This document shows positions 13,956 through 19,781 of a DNA stretch of 22,523 nt, in pieces. The position numbers and the translations under genes are program-made. This stretch comes from Patulibacter sp040675535. Lineage in GTDB: Bacteria; Actinomycetota; Thermoleophilia; Solirubrobacterales; Solirubrobacteraceae. The notes beneath the pieces were generated by a model, which saw only the letters and a list, made by a program, of their open reading frames with translations, searched no databases and was not told the DNA's origin. The stretch lies in the NCBI RefSeq assembly GCF_040675535.1, contig NZ_JBFAPC010000095.1:1-22523 (forward strand), in the 5' to 3' direction. How positions within the stretch are numbered: the stretch's first letter is position 1; each line of letters opens with the position of its first letter.

Positions 13956-14447
13956 CTACTTCGGCTGCTCGTTCTCGAGGGACGAGCGGTCGGCGCCGCC
14001 GGCCGTCGCCAGGGTCTGGTTGAAGCGGTCGATCAACTCGGCCAGCTGGGCCACGTCGCCCTCGTCCCAGTCGGCCAGGCGGCCCGACAGGAAGGTGATG
14101 CGGGCCTGGCGGACGTGCTCGCGCTCCTTGCGGCCCGCGTCCGTGATCGAGACGATCGTCGCGCGCCGGTCCTCGGTGCTGCGGGTGCGCTCGACGAAGC
14201 CGCGGCGCTCCAGCGGCGCGATCTGCCGGGTGACCGTGGAGGCGTCGAGGTCGAAGGCGAGGGCCAGCTGGCTCATCGTCTGCTCGCCGCGGGTCTCCAG
14301 CAGCGCGAGCAGCAGGTAGCCGGACCGGTCCAGCGGTGACCGGGCCACGTCGAGCGACGCGACGCGCACGCGCTCCGACCGGCGGGCCAGGATCGCCAGC
14401 TCCAGCTGGAGATGGTCGATCGGGTCGTGGAGTCGCTTCGCCGCCAT
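13956..14447 (-). CDS. MarR-family transcriptional regulator
   Basis: 163-residue winged-helix regulator. It shows a MarR layout: N-terminal dimerisation helix (DHLQLELAILARR), helices leading to SGYLLLALLETRGEQTMSQLALAFDLDASTVTRQIAPLERRGF (about 42-84, the HTH with recognition helix around 69-82), the wing with the signature Asp-Arg-Arg (D93-R95, TEDRRATIVSITDAG), and a C-terminal helix for dimerisation. The frame remains open upstream for over 1.4 kb opposite the oxidoreductase, but the only Met at the family boundary is 14447. The gene is divergent from a quinone oxidoreductase, and a perfect CTTGCA-GGG-TGCAAG dyad lies 20 nt upstream. Autoregulation, with a small redox-active or phenolic ligand as inducer, is the likely arrangement (inference). 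Confidence 0.9.
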   Translation of the reverse strand: MAAKRLHDPIDHLQLELAILARRSERVRVASLDVARSPLDRSGYLLLALLETRGEQTMSQLALAFDLDASTVTRQIAPLERRGFVERTRSTEDRRATIVSITDAGRKEREHVRQARITFLSGRLADWDEGDVAQLAELIDRFNQTLATAGGADRSSLENEQPK

Positions 14448-14467
14448 CGGCGCCGAAGGGTACCGGA

Positions 14468-14482
14468 CTTGCAGGGTGCAAG
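14468..14482. promoter_or_regulatory. MarR-type operator
   Basis: CTTGCA and TGCAAG are perfect inverted repeats separated by GGG. On the minus strand TACCCT (14462-14457) is a likely marR -10, so the operator sits directly upstream of it, where binding would block RNA polymerase on marR. It is about 110 nt from the oxidoreductase -10, so its effect on that gene is less direct. Confidence 0.65.
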
Positions 14483-14593
14483 GACGTGGGGGCGAGCGGC
14501 ACGGCGCCATGTCGACGCCGTGTGCGTACACCGCAGGCGTCGGCGGGCGTCGCGCGAGGGTGCCGGCGGCGGGGTCCCGGACCGTCCGCCGGG

Positions 14594-14599
14594 TAGCGT
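14594..14599 (+). promoter_or_regulatory. -10 element, leaderless promoter of the oxidoreductase
   Basis: TAGCGT ends 7 nt before the ATG at 14607. GGAGG follows immediately but is only 2 nt from the ATG, too close to serve as a Shine-Dalgarno. Confidence 0.45.
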
Positions 14600-14606
14600 G
14601 GAGGCC

Positions 14607-15563
14607 ATGCGTGCCGCCACCATCCGGGACGGCGAGATCGTCGTCGCCGAGCACCCCGATCCCGTCCCCGGCGTCGGCGAGGTCCTCGTCCGCGTGCACG
14701 CGGCGGGCCTCAACGGGGCCGACCTCCTGCAGAAGTCCGGCCGCTACCCCGCGCCTCCCGGGCACCCGCAGGACATCCCGGGGCTCGAGTTCGCCGGCGA
14801 GGTCGTCGGCCGCGGTCCGGCCGCCGAGCGCTTCGCCGAGGGCGCGCGGGTCACGGGCATCACGGGCGGCGGCGGGCAGGGCGAGCTCCTGACCGTCCAC
14901 GAGCGGCAGATCACCCCGGCCCCCGACGGCCTGGACTGGGTCCAGGCGGGCGGCTTCTCCGAGGTCTTCACGACGGCGCACGACGCGATCGTCACCCAGG
15001 CGGGCCTGCGCCCGGGCGAGCGCCTGCTGATCCACGGCGCCGCGGGCGGCGTCGGCACCGCGGGCGTGCAGCTCGGCCACGCGATCGGGGCGCACGTCAC
15101 CGCGTCGGTCCGCAGCCGGGAGCTCCACGACGGCGTCGCGGCGCTCGGCGCCCACGAGGTCGTCTTCCCGGACCTGCTCGCCGACCGCGACCACGAGGTC
15201 GAGCCGTTCGACGTCGTCCTCGACCTCGTCGGCGCACCGAACCTGGCGGTCAACCTGCGCCGCCTGGCCATCGGCGGCCGGATCGTCGTGATCGGCGTCG
15301 GGGGCGGCGCGAAGGGCGAGATCAACCTCCACGCGCTGATGAGCGCCCGCGGCCGCATCATGGCGTCGACCCTCCGCGCCCGCCCGCTGGAGGAGAAGGC
15401 CGCCGCGGCCCGCCGCATCGAGCGCGAGGTCCTGCCGCTGGTGGAGCGCGGCGCGATCACGGTCCCGGTCGCGGCGAGCTACCCGCTGGACGACGCGGCG
15501 GCGGCCTACGACCGCTTCGCCGCGGGCGGCAAGCTCGGCAAGATCGTGCTCGACCTGGGCTGA
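14607..15563 (+). CDS. Zinc-independent MDR-family NADPH:quinone oxidoreductase
   Basis: Medium-chain reductase of the quinone-oxidoreductase branch (QOR/PIG3-like), reducing quinones or enones with NADPH. The 318-residue product has GroES-like N-terminal features: VLVRVHAAGLNGADLLQKSG (26-45), RYPAPPG and DIPGLEFAGEV. The nucleotide motif is GAAGGVGTAGVQL (144-156), followed by TASVRS near the adenine-ribose site, where Arg/Ser favours NADPH, and DVVLDLVGA. There are no zinc-ligand Cys/His clusters, and the C-terminus shows the typical GKLGKIVLDL. ATG 14607 begins with MRAATI, as usual for the family. Divergent from marR, so it is a candidate member of a MarR-controlled electrophile response. 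A hairpin follows the stop. Confidence 0.92.
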   Translation: MRAATIRDGEIVVAEHPDPVPGVGEVLVRVHAAGLNGADLLQKSGRYPAPPGHPQDIPGLEFAGEVVGRGPAAERFAEGARVTGITGGGGQGELLTVHERQITPAPDGLDWVQAGGFSEVFTTAHDAIVTQAGLRPGERLLIHGAAGGVGTAGVQLGHAIGAHVTASVRSRELHDGVAALGAHEVVFPDLLADRDHEVEPFDVVLDLVGAPNLAVNLRRLAIGGRIVVIGVGGGAKGEINLHALMSARGRIMASTLRARPLEEKAAAARRIEREVLPLVERGAITVPVAASYPLDDAAAAYDRFAAGGKLGKIVLDLG

Positions 15564-15566
15564 CCG

Positions 15567-15583
15567 CGCCCCGAGAGGGGGCG
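15567..15583 (+). terminator. Candidate terminator of the oxidoreductase gene
   Basis: CGCCCC-GAGAG-GGGGCG hairpin beginning 4 nt after the stop codon; no T-tract. Confidence 0.45.
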
Positions 15584-15670
15584 GGATCGCGAGGCGCCGA
15601 GGGGGCTGTGCGCGGGGTGGTGCGACCGCCGGGAGCGGGATGGTGCGGCGAAAACCGGCCGGCCGGGCGC

Positions 15671-15917
15671 GAGAGTGCGCTGCTCCTTCCTGAGGACGAA
15701 GGAACGCACTCTCGACTGGGAAACCGTTCGTGATGCGGGTTGCGGGGCCGAACGTTCCGCCGGGGGAATCGAGCGCGCGGTGCTCCTCCGTGAGGACGAA
15801 GGAATGCACTCTCGACTGGCGGCGGCGATTCGCGAGGCCGGAGCCGGGGCCGCGGCGCCGTCCGCGGCGTCGAGAGTGCGTTGCACCACCCAGAAGCCGA
15901 ACGAACGCACTCTCGAC
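15671..15917. repeat. Three ~100-bp tandem units, each with a ~45-bp dyad
   Basis: Dyads begin at 15671, 15771 and about 15871, an almost exact 100-bp period. Unit 1 pairs GAGAGTGCG (15671-15679) with CGCACTCTC (15705-15713) and inner TCCTTC with GAAGGA. Unit 2 (15771-15815) keeps GAGGACGAAGGAA and CACTCTCGACTGG but has a decayed left arm. Unit 3 (15869-15917) is the cleanest: GTCGAGAGTGCGTT and AACGCACTCTCGAC, 14 bp perfect, with different loop sequence. The sequences between units 1-2 and 2-3 are also recognisably alike (both carry a GCGGGGCCG/CCGGGGCCG block), so the whole 100 bp was duplicated. This sits in the 574-nt gene-free stretch 15564-16137; frames through it are repeat artefacts. 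Confidence 0.85.
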
Positions 15918-15949
15918 CCCCACGCCGTGGTCGACCGCGGCGCCCTCGC

Positions 15950-16066
15950 CCCTGGTCGCCGCCCGCGCCCGCCGCCCGCGCCCGCGCCTGCCGCCCGCGC
16001 CCGCGCCTGCCGCCCGCGCCCGCCGGCGCCCGGCGCCGCCCGCCCCCGCCCCCGCCGCGCCGAATC
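15950..16066. repeat. C/G low-complexity tract with a G-quadruplex motif on the minus strand
   Basis: The tract is built from near-repeats of CGCCTGCCGCCCGCGCCCG. Its end has C-runs at 16029-16031, 16039-16041, 16043-16047 and 16049-16053, i.e. four G-runs on the minus strand with loops of 1, 1 and 7 nt, which fits a G-quadruplex. It lies about 85 nt before the start of the HTH/nuclease-like gene. Confidence 0.6.
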
Positions 16067-16137
16067 GGCACGACGGCGACGCACAGTGGGCACGCCGTGG
16101 AGCACACGCTCAACGCCGTCGCCGCGACCATGTGGGC

Positions 16138-17109
16138 GTGACCGGCATCGCGCTCTCCCACCCTCCGGTCCCGACCGGGCTCGGTCCGGATCGGGTCATC
16201 CGGTGGTTCGCCACGCGGCAGGCCGGGGTGGTCTCCCGCGCGCAGATGTTGGCGGCCGGTCTGACGCGGAGCCAGATCGACGGGCGCATCGCGCGGGGGA
16301 TCCTGATCCGCATGCACCAGGGCGTCTACGACGCCGGGGCTGCGCCTCTCGGCCTTCGTGGCCGCCTCTTCGCCGCGCTGCTCTCCGGGCCGCCGGACGG
16401 CGTCATCAGTCACCGATCTGCCGCGGTCCTTCGGGGCCTCTTGCCGGACCGGCCGGGCCCCGTGCACGTGACCAGCGGGAGGGCCCGTCGACCACACCCG
16501 GGCGTCCTGCTCCACCGCTCCACGACGCTCGTGCGGACGGCGACGGTGGTCGACGGGATCCCGTGCGCGTCGATCCCCAGGACGCTGGTCGACGTGGCAG
16601 CCACCGAGGGGGCGGTCGCGGCCGAGCGCGCATGGTCGTCGCTCTCCGGCCGTCGGGCCCTGGATCCGCGACGGATCGAGGACGAGCTGCGGCGCTCGGG
16701 TGGACGACGCGGGACGCGGGTCGTGCGGATGCTGCTCGAACGTCACCGCCAAGCGGTGACGGGACGTACCCGCAGCACCCTCGAGGACGACGCGCTGCGG
16801 ATGTGCGCCCGGTACGGCCTGCCGATGCCGCGCAGCAACCACCTGATCGAGGTCGACGACGACACCACGTACGCGGCGGATCTCGCGTGGGTCCCTGAGA
16901 TGGTGGTTGCGGAGCTCGACGACTGGTCGACGCACGGGGACGTCGAGTCGTTCCGGAACAACCGGCGGCGGGACTTCGACCTGGAGCTGGTCGGCTGGAA
17001 GACGGTGCGACTCCTCGGCCACGACGTCACTGACGACGCGGCCGAGACGGCAGATCGGCTCGAGCGGCTCCTCGCGCGGCGGAGGGCCGAGCTCGATCGG
17101 GCCGGTTGA
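16138..17109 (+). CDS. AbiEi-type HTH plus DUF559-like nuclease-fold protein
   Basis: 323 residues in two parts. Residues ~18-65 (WFATRQAGVVSRAQMLAAGL, then SQIDGRIARGILIRMHQGVY) match the winged-helix domain of AbiEi-type antitoxin/regulator proteins; SHRSAAVLRGL (91-101) continues that family pattern. The C-terminal ~110 residues resemble the DUF559/very-short-patch-repair-like PD-(D/E)XK fold: E216 in RSTLEDDAL, D248 in AADLAWV, E259 in VVAELDDWSTHG, then a basic helix (FRNNRRRDFDLELVGWKTVRLL). The expected catalytic E...D...ExD pattern is present, though the Lys is not clear. Start GTG 16138 (GTG 16132 is also possible); no Shine-Dalgarno. No AbiEii-type toxin gene is adjacent. Bracketed by repeats of one dyad family. 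Role in regulation or defence is inference. Confidence 0.8.
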   Translation: MTGIALSHPPVPTGLGPDRVIRWFATRQAGVVSRAQMLAAGLTRSQIDGRIARGILIRMHQGVYDAGAAPLGLRGRLFAALLSGPPDGVISHRSAAVLRGLLPDRPGPVHVTSGRARRPHPGVLLHRSTTLVRTATVVDGIPCASIPRTLVDVAATEGAVAAERAWSSLSGRRALDPRRIEDELRRSGGRRGTRVVRMLLERHRQAVTGRTRSTLEDDALRMCARYGLPMPRSNHLIEVDDDTTYAADLAWVPEMVVAELDDWSTHGDVESFRNNRRRDFDLELVGWKTVRLLGHDVTDDAAETADRLERLLARRRAELDRAG

Positions 17110-17111
17110 GC

Positions 17112-17160
17112 GTCGAGAGTGCGTTCGTCCGCCCCAGAGGTGGAGCAGCGCACGGTCGAA
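17112..17160. repeat. Fourth copy of the dyad element, inverted orientation
   Basis: Starts GTCGAGAGTGCGTTCGTCCG, 3 nt after the nuclease-like gene's stop, and ends GGAGCAGCGCACGGTCGA. It aligns best with the reverse complement of the copies at 15671 and 15869 (e.g. shared GTCGAGAGTGCGTTCGT and GGAGCAGCGCAC), so it points toward them across the gene. The right arm is decayed. Confidence 0.75.
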
Positions 17161-17215
17161 GTCCCACGCGCCGGAACGCACCGCCACGAGCCGTACCGCC
17201 CCGGTGGAACCCTCC

Positions 17216-17310
17216 GCCCGCGGACACGCCCCACGCCCGCGGACACGCCCCACGCCCGCGGACACGCCCCACGCCCGCGGACACGCCCCACGCCCGCGGA
17301 CACGCCCCAC
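17216..17310. repeat. Five perfect tandem copies of a 19-bp unit
   Basis: GCCCGCGGACACGCCCCAC is repeated head-to-tail five times without a mismatch (17216, 17235, 17254, 17273, 17292). Each unit contains the palindrome CCGCGG. 19 is not a multiple of 3, so frames cycle through the array and coding use is unlikely. A perfect array suggests recent expansion and strain-level copy-number variation. Confidence 0.95.
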
Positions 17311-17320
17311 CCTCGACCCC

Positions 17321-17434
17321 GCGGCCTCCGCCGGGTGCGCACTCGACCCTCGGAACGCCCCGCCCCGTGACTCCGCGGCCTCTGTCTCGGGCGCACTCGA
17401 CTCGCGGATCACCCCGCCCCACGCATCCGCGACC
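17321..17434. repeat. Two diverged 54-bp tandem units
   Basis: Units begin GCGGCCTC at 17321 and 17375 and share GCGCACTCGA and the C-rich block CCCCGCCCC. A third partial start (GCGACCGCC, 17429) may follow. With the 19-bp array they fill the 346-nt gene-free interval 17110-17455 between two convergent genes. Confidence 0.65.
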
Positions 17435-17455
17435 GCCTTGGGCGTGGTGACGCCG

Positions 17456-18172
17456 TCAGCCGCGCTCGATGCCGCCCGCCCGCAGCCAGGTCGGCAGGCG
17501 GTCGGAGCTGGCGACGAGGAAGCCCGCCGCGACGAACGCCGTGAACGGCATCGCGTGGTCGGTGCGCCACTCCAGCAGGTAGGCGAGCAGCAGGCCGACG
17601 GTCATGCCGACGGCGGTGCCCGCGGGGCGCAGGTGCTCCCGCACGGCGTAGCCCTGCAGGGCGGCGAGGAAGAGGATCGTGGCGATCGAGACCTCGGCGG
17701 CGCCGGTCTGGGCGCTCCACGAGGGGATCTCCAGCACGAGCGGCTCGCCGCCGGGCAGGGGCGTCGGCCAGGTCTTGACCGCGGCGCCGGAGAGCGTCGT
17801 GACGAGGTCGACGCTGCCGATCACGAGCGGCAGGCCGATGACGAACGCGCCGAGGTCGAAGATCCGGGCGAACAGGAGCCCGAGGGCGATCGCCAGGAGG
17901 GCCTCCGGCAGCGTGCCGCCGCCGTGGGCGCCCACGGCGCTCGTCGCGGCCGTCAGGAGCAGCCCCGCGGCGGCCAGGGCCCCGAGGAAGAGCGGCGCCC
18001 GGGTCAGCGGCGCCAGCAGGTACGTGAGCGCCCCCAGCAGCGCGAGCGGGGGCACGGCGGCGACGAGCGCCGCGCGGGCGGGCGGCTGGAGCTCGGGCAG
18101 GACCGGCGCCAGCAGCAGCAGCGCCGCCAGGGCGCCGAGGACCGCTAGTACGGGGGCAGCGAGTCGTGCCAC
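17456..18172 (-). CDS. Polytopic membrane protein, unknown function
   Basis: 238 residues with about seven or eight hydrophobic helices (roughly 5-24, 34-54, 58-80, 88-106, 108-130, 160-178, 186-200, 207-222) and a short polar C-terminus ending in GGIERG. Two acidic residues fall in membrane-like segments, IFDLGAF (D107) and VIGSVDLV (D122); a longer loop (KTWPTPLPGGEP, ~133-155) interrupts the helices. I do not recognise the family. The GTG start at 18172 lies inside the end of the glycosylase-fold gene (28-nt overlap), so the two are translationally coupled. The open frame extends upstream to 18799, antiparallel in phase to the glycosylase gene, but that part is a shadow. Confidence 0.65.
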   Translation of the reverse strand: MARLAAPVLAVLGALAALLLLAPVLPELQPPARAALVAAVPPLALLGALTYLLAPLTRAPLFLGALAAAGLLLTAATSAVGAHGGGTLPEALLAIALGLLFARIFDLGAFVIGLPLVIGSVDLVTTLSGAAVKTWPTPLPGGEPLVLEIPSWSAQTGAAEVSIATILFLAALQGYAVREHLRPAGTAVGMTVGLLLAYLLEWRTDHAMPFTAFVAAGFLVASSDRLPTWLRAGGIERG

Positions 18173-18753
18173 TGACCGAGCTCCCGGAAGGCGGTCCAGA
18201 ACGCCTGCTTGGCCCCGAGCTCGTCGAGGGCGTCGTCGAGGGCCGGGGTCACGAGGACCTGGCACGCGGGGGTGAACCGCTGGATCGCTCCGGGCTGGTC
18301 GCGCACCGGGGTCGAGAGCGGGACGTCGAGCGCGTTGAGGACGCCCAGGGCGTCGCTGCCGAGCACGACGATCATGCGCGGCTGGACGATCGCGATCTCC
18401 TCCGCGAGGAACGTCGTCGCGGCGGCCGGCAGCGCGCCGGTGCGGGGGAGGGGGCCGTCGGGCCACTTGTCGCAGAGCGTGCCGTAGACGGTCGACGGGT
18501 CGACCCCGAGGCGGCTGAAGCTCTTCAGGAGCGCCGAGCCGGTGCGGCCGTAGAACGCGACGCCCTCCTCGAGCTCCTCGCGTGAGGCGTGGTGCTTGAG
18601 CAGCAGCACGTCGGCCTGCGGGTGGCCGGAGCCGACGATCGCCATCGATTCCTCGTCGGGACGCGCGTCCTGCACGTCGTGGTTGAGAGCGTTGATCTCT
18701 CGGATCGCACGCTCGAGGTACTTCTCGTGGATCTCGTCGTCGGTCACGGGCAT
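18145..18753 (-). CDS. Uracil-DNA-glycosylase-superfamily fold protein, catalytic motifs altered
   Basis: 202 residues that follow the family 4/5-type uracil-DNA glycosylase layout but lack its active site. GSGHPQADVLLL (41-52) corresponds to 'G..p.A.llfvG', where GEAPG should follow; here it is KHHASREE (53-60). Then VAFYGRTGSALLKSFSRLGV (65-84) matches 'PFvG.aG.lLd.ll...Gl', TVYGTLCDKWPDG matches the 'vyitN.vkcrP' strand, and IAIVQPRMIVVLGSDAL (120-136) matches 'i.lv.PkvivalG..al'. The C-terminal HPS motif is replaced by TPALDD (169-174). No Fe-S cysteine set is present. It is likely a nucleic-acid-binding or non-catalytic relative, or an enzyme with different chemistry. Preceded by AGGA at a fair distance from the ATG; overlaps the following membrane-protein gene. 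Confidence 0.7.
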   Translation of the reverse strand: MPVTDDEIHEKYLERAIREINALNHDVQDARPDEESMAIVGSGHPQADVLLLKHHASREELEEGVAFYGRTGSALLKSFSRLGVDPSTVYGTLCDKWPDGPLPRTGALPAAATTFLAEEIAIVQPRMIVVLGSDALGVLNALDVPLSTPVRDQPGAIQRFTPACQVLVTPALDDALDELGAKQAFWTAFRELGQWHDSLPPY

Positions 18754-18793
18754 CGCCGTCCTGATTGCCCCCGACCGGCCCGCTCCCTCGCGC

Positions 18794-18833
18794 CTGCATC
18801 GACCGTTGCCGGATGCAGCAAGTCGTGCTGCAT
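18794..18833. promoter_or_regulatory. Three linked half-sites forming alternative hairpins
   Basis: CTGCATC (18794-18800), GATGCAGCA (18812-18820) and TGCTGCAT (18826-18833). The middle one can pair perfectly with either neighbour (7 bp with an 11-nt loop, or 8 bp with a 5-nt AGTCG loop). It lies between the PAP2 stop and the glycosylase-fold start (40 nt upstream of the latter), so it may be an operator, a PAP2 terminator or an attenuator. Confidence 0.45.
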
Positions 18834-18898
18834 TCGCGGCGGAGCAGGAGTTCCGGGACGCACGGCGGACCGGGGCGCGGACGACGCCGGCCCGCGAC

Positions 18899-19738
18899 CT
18901 AGGAGGCCGCGCCCTCTGGCGCCGTCCGGTACGGCCCGAACTGCCAGGCGTGCGGTCGCAGCTGGCCGAGCCGGCGGGCGACCAGCGCCGAGATGCCGAC
19001 GGCGAGGCCACCGAAGATCCCGTCGAGGAAGAAGTGGTTGCCGGTCGCCATCACCACGAAGAGGACGACGATCGGGTAGATGCCCCAGAAGACGCGGGTG
19101 ACCTTGTACTTCGACAGCCGCGCGAGCGGGATCCCGATCATCAGCGAGAACCCGACGTGCATCGACGGGACCGCCGCGTACGGGTTGTAGAGCTTGTTGA
19201 GGACGTTGCTCTGATCCGTGACGTCGACCTTCGTGAACTCGGCCACCGCGTCGTGGATACCGAGCCCGGGGACGAGCCGCGGCGGGGCGGTCGGCATCAG
19301 CACGTAGCCGACGAGGGCCAGGGTCCAGGCGCCGATGAACATGTTGCGCACGAAGCCGAAGGCCTGGTTGTGCCGCATGTAGATGTAGATCATCGCCCCG
19401 AACGTCACCGTGAACTGGGCGTTCATGTACATCAGGCTCGCCGCGTCGGAGAGCAGCGGCACGCTGCGGGCGAACGACTGGACGCCGCCCTCCATGTTCA
19501 GGTGCAGGAGGCGCTCGGTGGAGACGATCCAGTCGGCGTTCGCGAACGCCTGGCTGGCCCCGAGCTGGTCGTTGATCAGCCCGCGGGTGTTCTGGTAGAG
19601 CTTGTACGCGATCACGACCACGACGAGCTGGAGCAGCGCGTCGATCGCCCCGTTCGGCAGGAAGCGGCGGGGCTTCACCACCTGGGCGAGCACCTGGCTC
19701 TGGAGTGAGGTGCGGTGGCGGGTCAGGACGTCTTGCAT
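18899..19738 (-). CDS. PAP2/Aur1-like membrane phosphatase or phosphotransferase
   Basis: 279-residue integral membrane protein of the PAP2 superfamily, in the branch resembling inositol-phosphoceramide synthase-like (Aur1/PAP2_3) proteins. About six helices are seen: 33-48, 103-120, 130-148, 197-207, 215-232 and 237-255. Signature residues are MPTAPPR (148-154) in place of the classical KxxxxxxRP motif, VPSMHVGFS with H194, and GNHFFLDGIFGG with H235 and D239, which together form the histidine-phosphate catalytic site. It probably acts on lipid phosphates at the outer face of the membrane. In the minus-strand cluster it follows the GT-C-like protein after 43 nt. The ATG at 19738 fits the family N-terminus; the open frame upstream is a shadow of the neighbouring gene. 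Confidence 0.85.
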   Translation of the reverse strand: MQDVLTRHRTSLQSQVLAQVVKPRRFLPNGAIDALLQLVVVVIAYKLYQNTRGLINDQLGASQAFANADWIVSTERLLHLNMEGGVQSFARSVPLLSDAASLMYMNAQFTVTFGAMIYIYMRHNQAFGFVRNMFIGAWTLALVGYVLMPTAPPRLVPGLGIHDAVAEFTKVDVTDQSNVLNKLYNPYAAVPSMHVGFSLMIGIPLARLSKYKVTRVFWGIYPIVVLFVVMATGNHFFLDGIFGGLAVGISALVARRLGQLRPHAWQFGPYRTAPEGAAS

Positions 19739-19781
19739 CACGAGGGCGGCCGTGGAGGAGACCCCCGCGGGCCGGATGTGG

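Noticed and set aside
15671..15917. CRISPR array
   Set aside because: Period is 100 bp with only three units, repeats are imperfect, and the 'spacers' resemble each other; no cas genes.
14447..15923. N-terminal extension of the MarR frame over 1.4 kb
   Set aside because: It is antisense to the oxidoreductase and runs through the dyad repeats; the MarR fold starts at 14447 with promoter and operator just upstream.
17456..18172. Presenilin-like intramembrane aspartyl protease
   Set aside because: Two membrane Asp residues (FD and GSVD) are suggestive but only 15 residues apart, and no GxGD or PAL motif is present.
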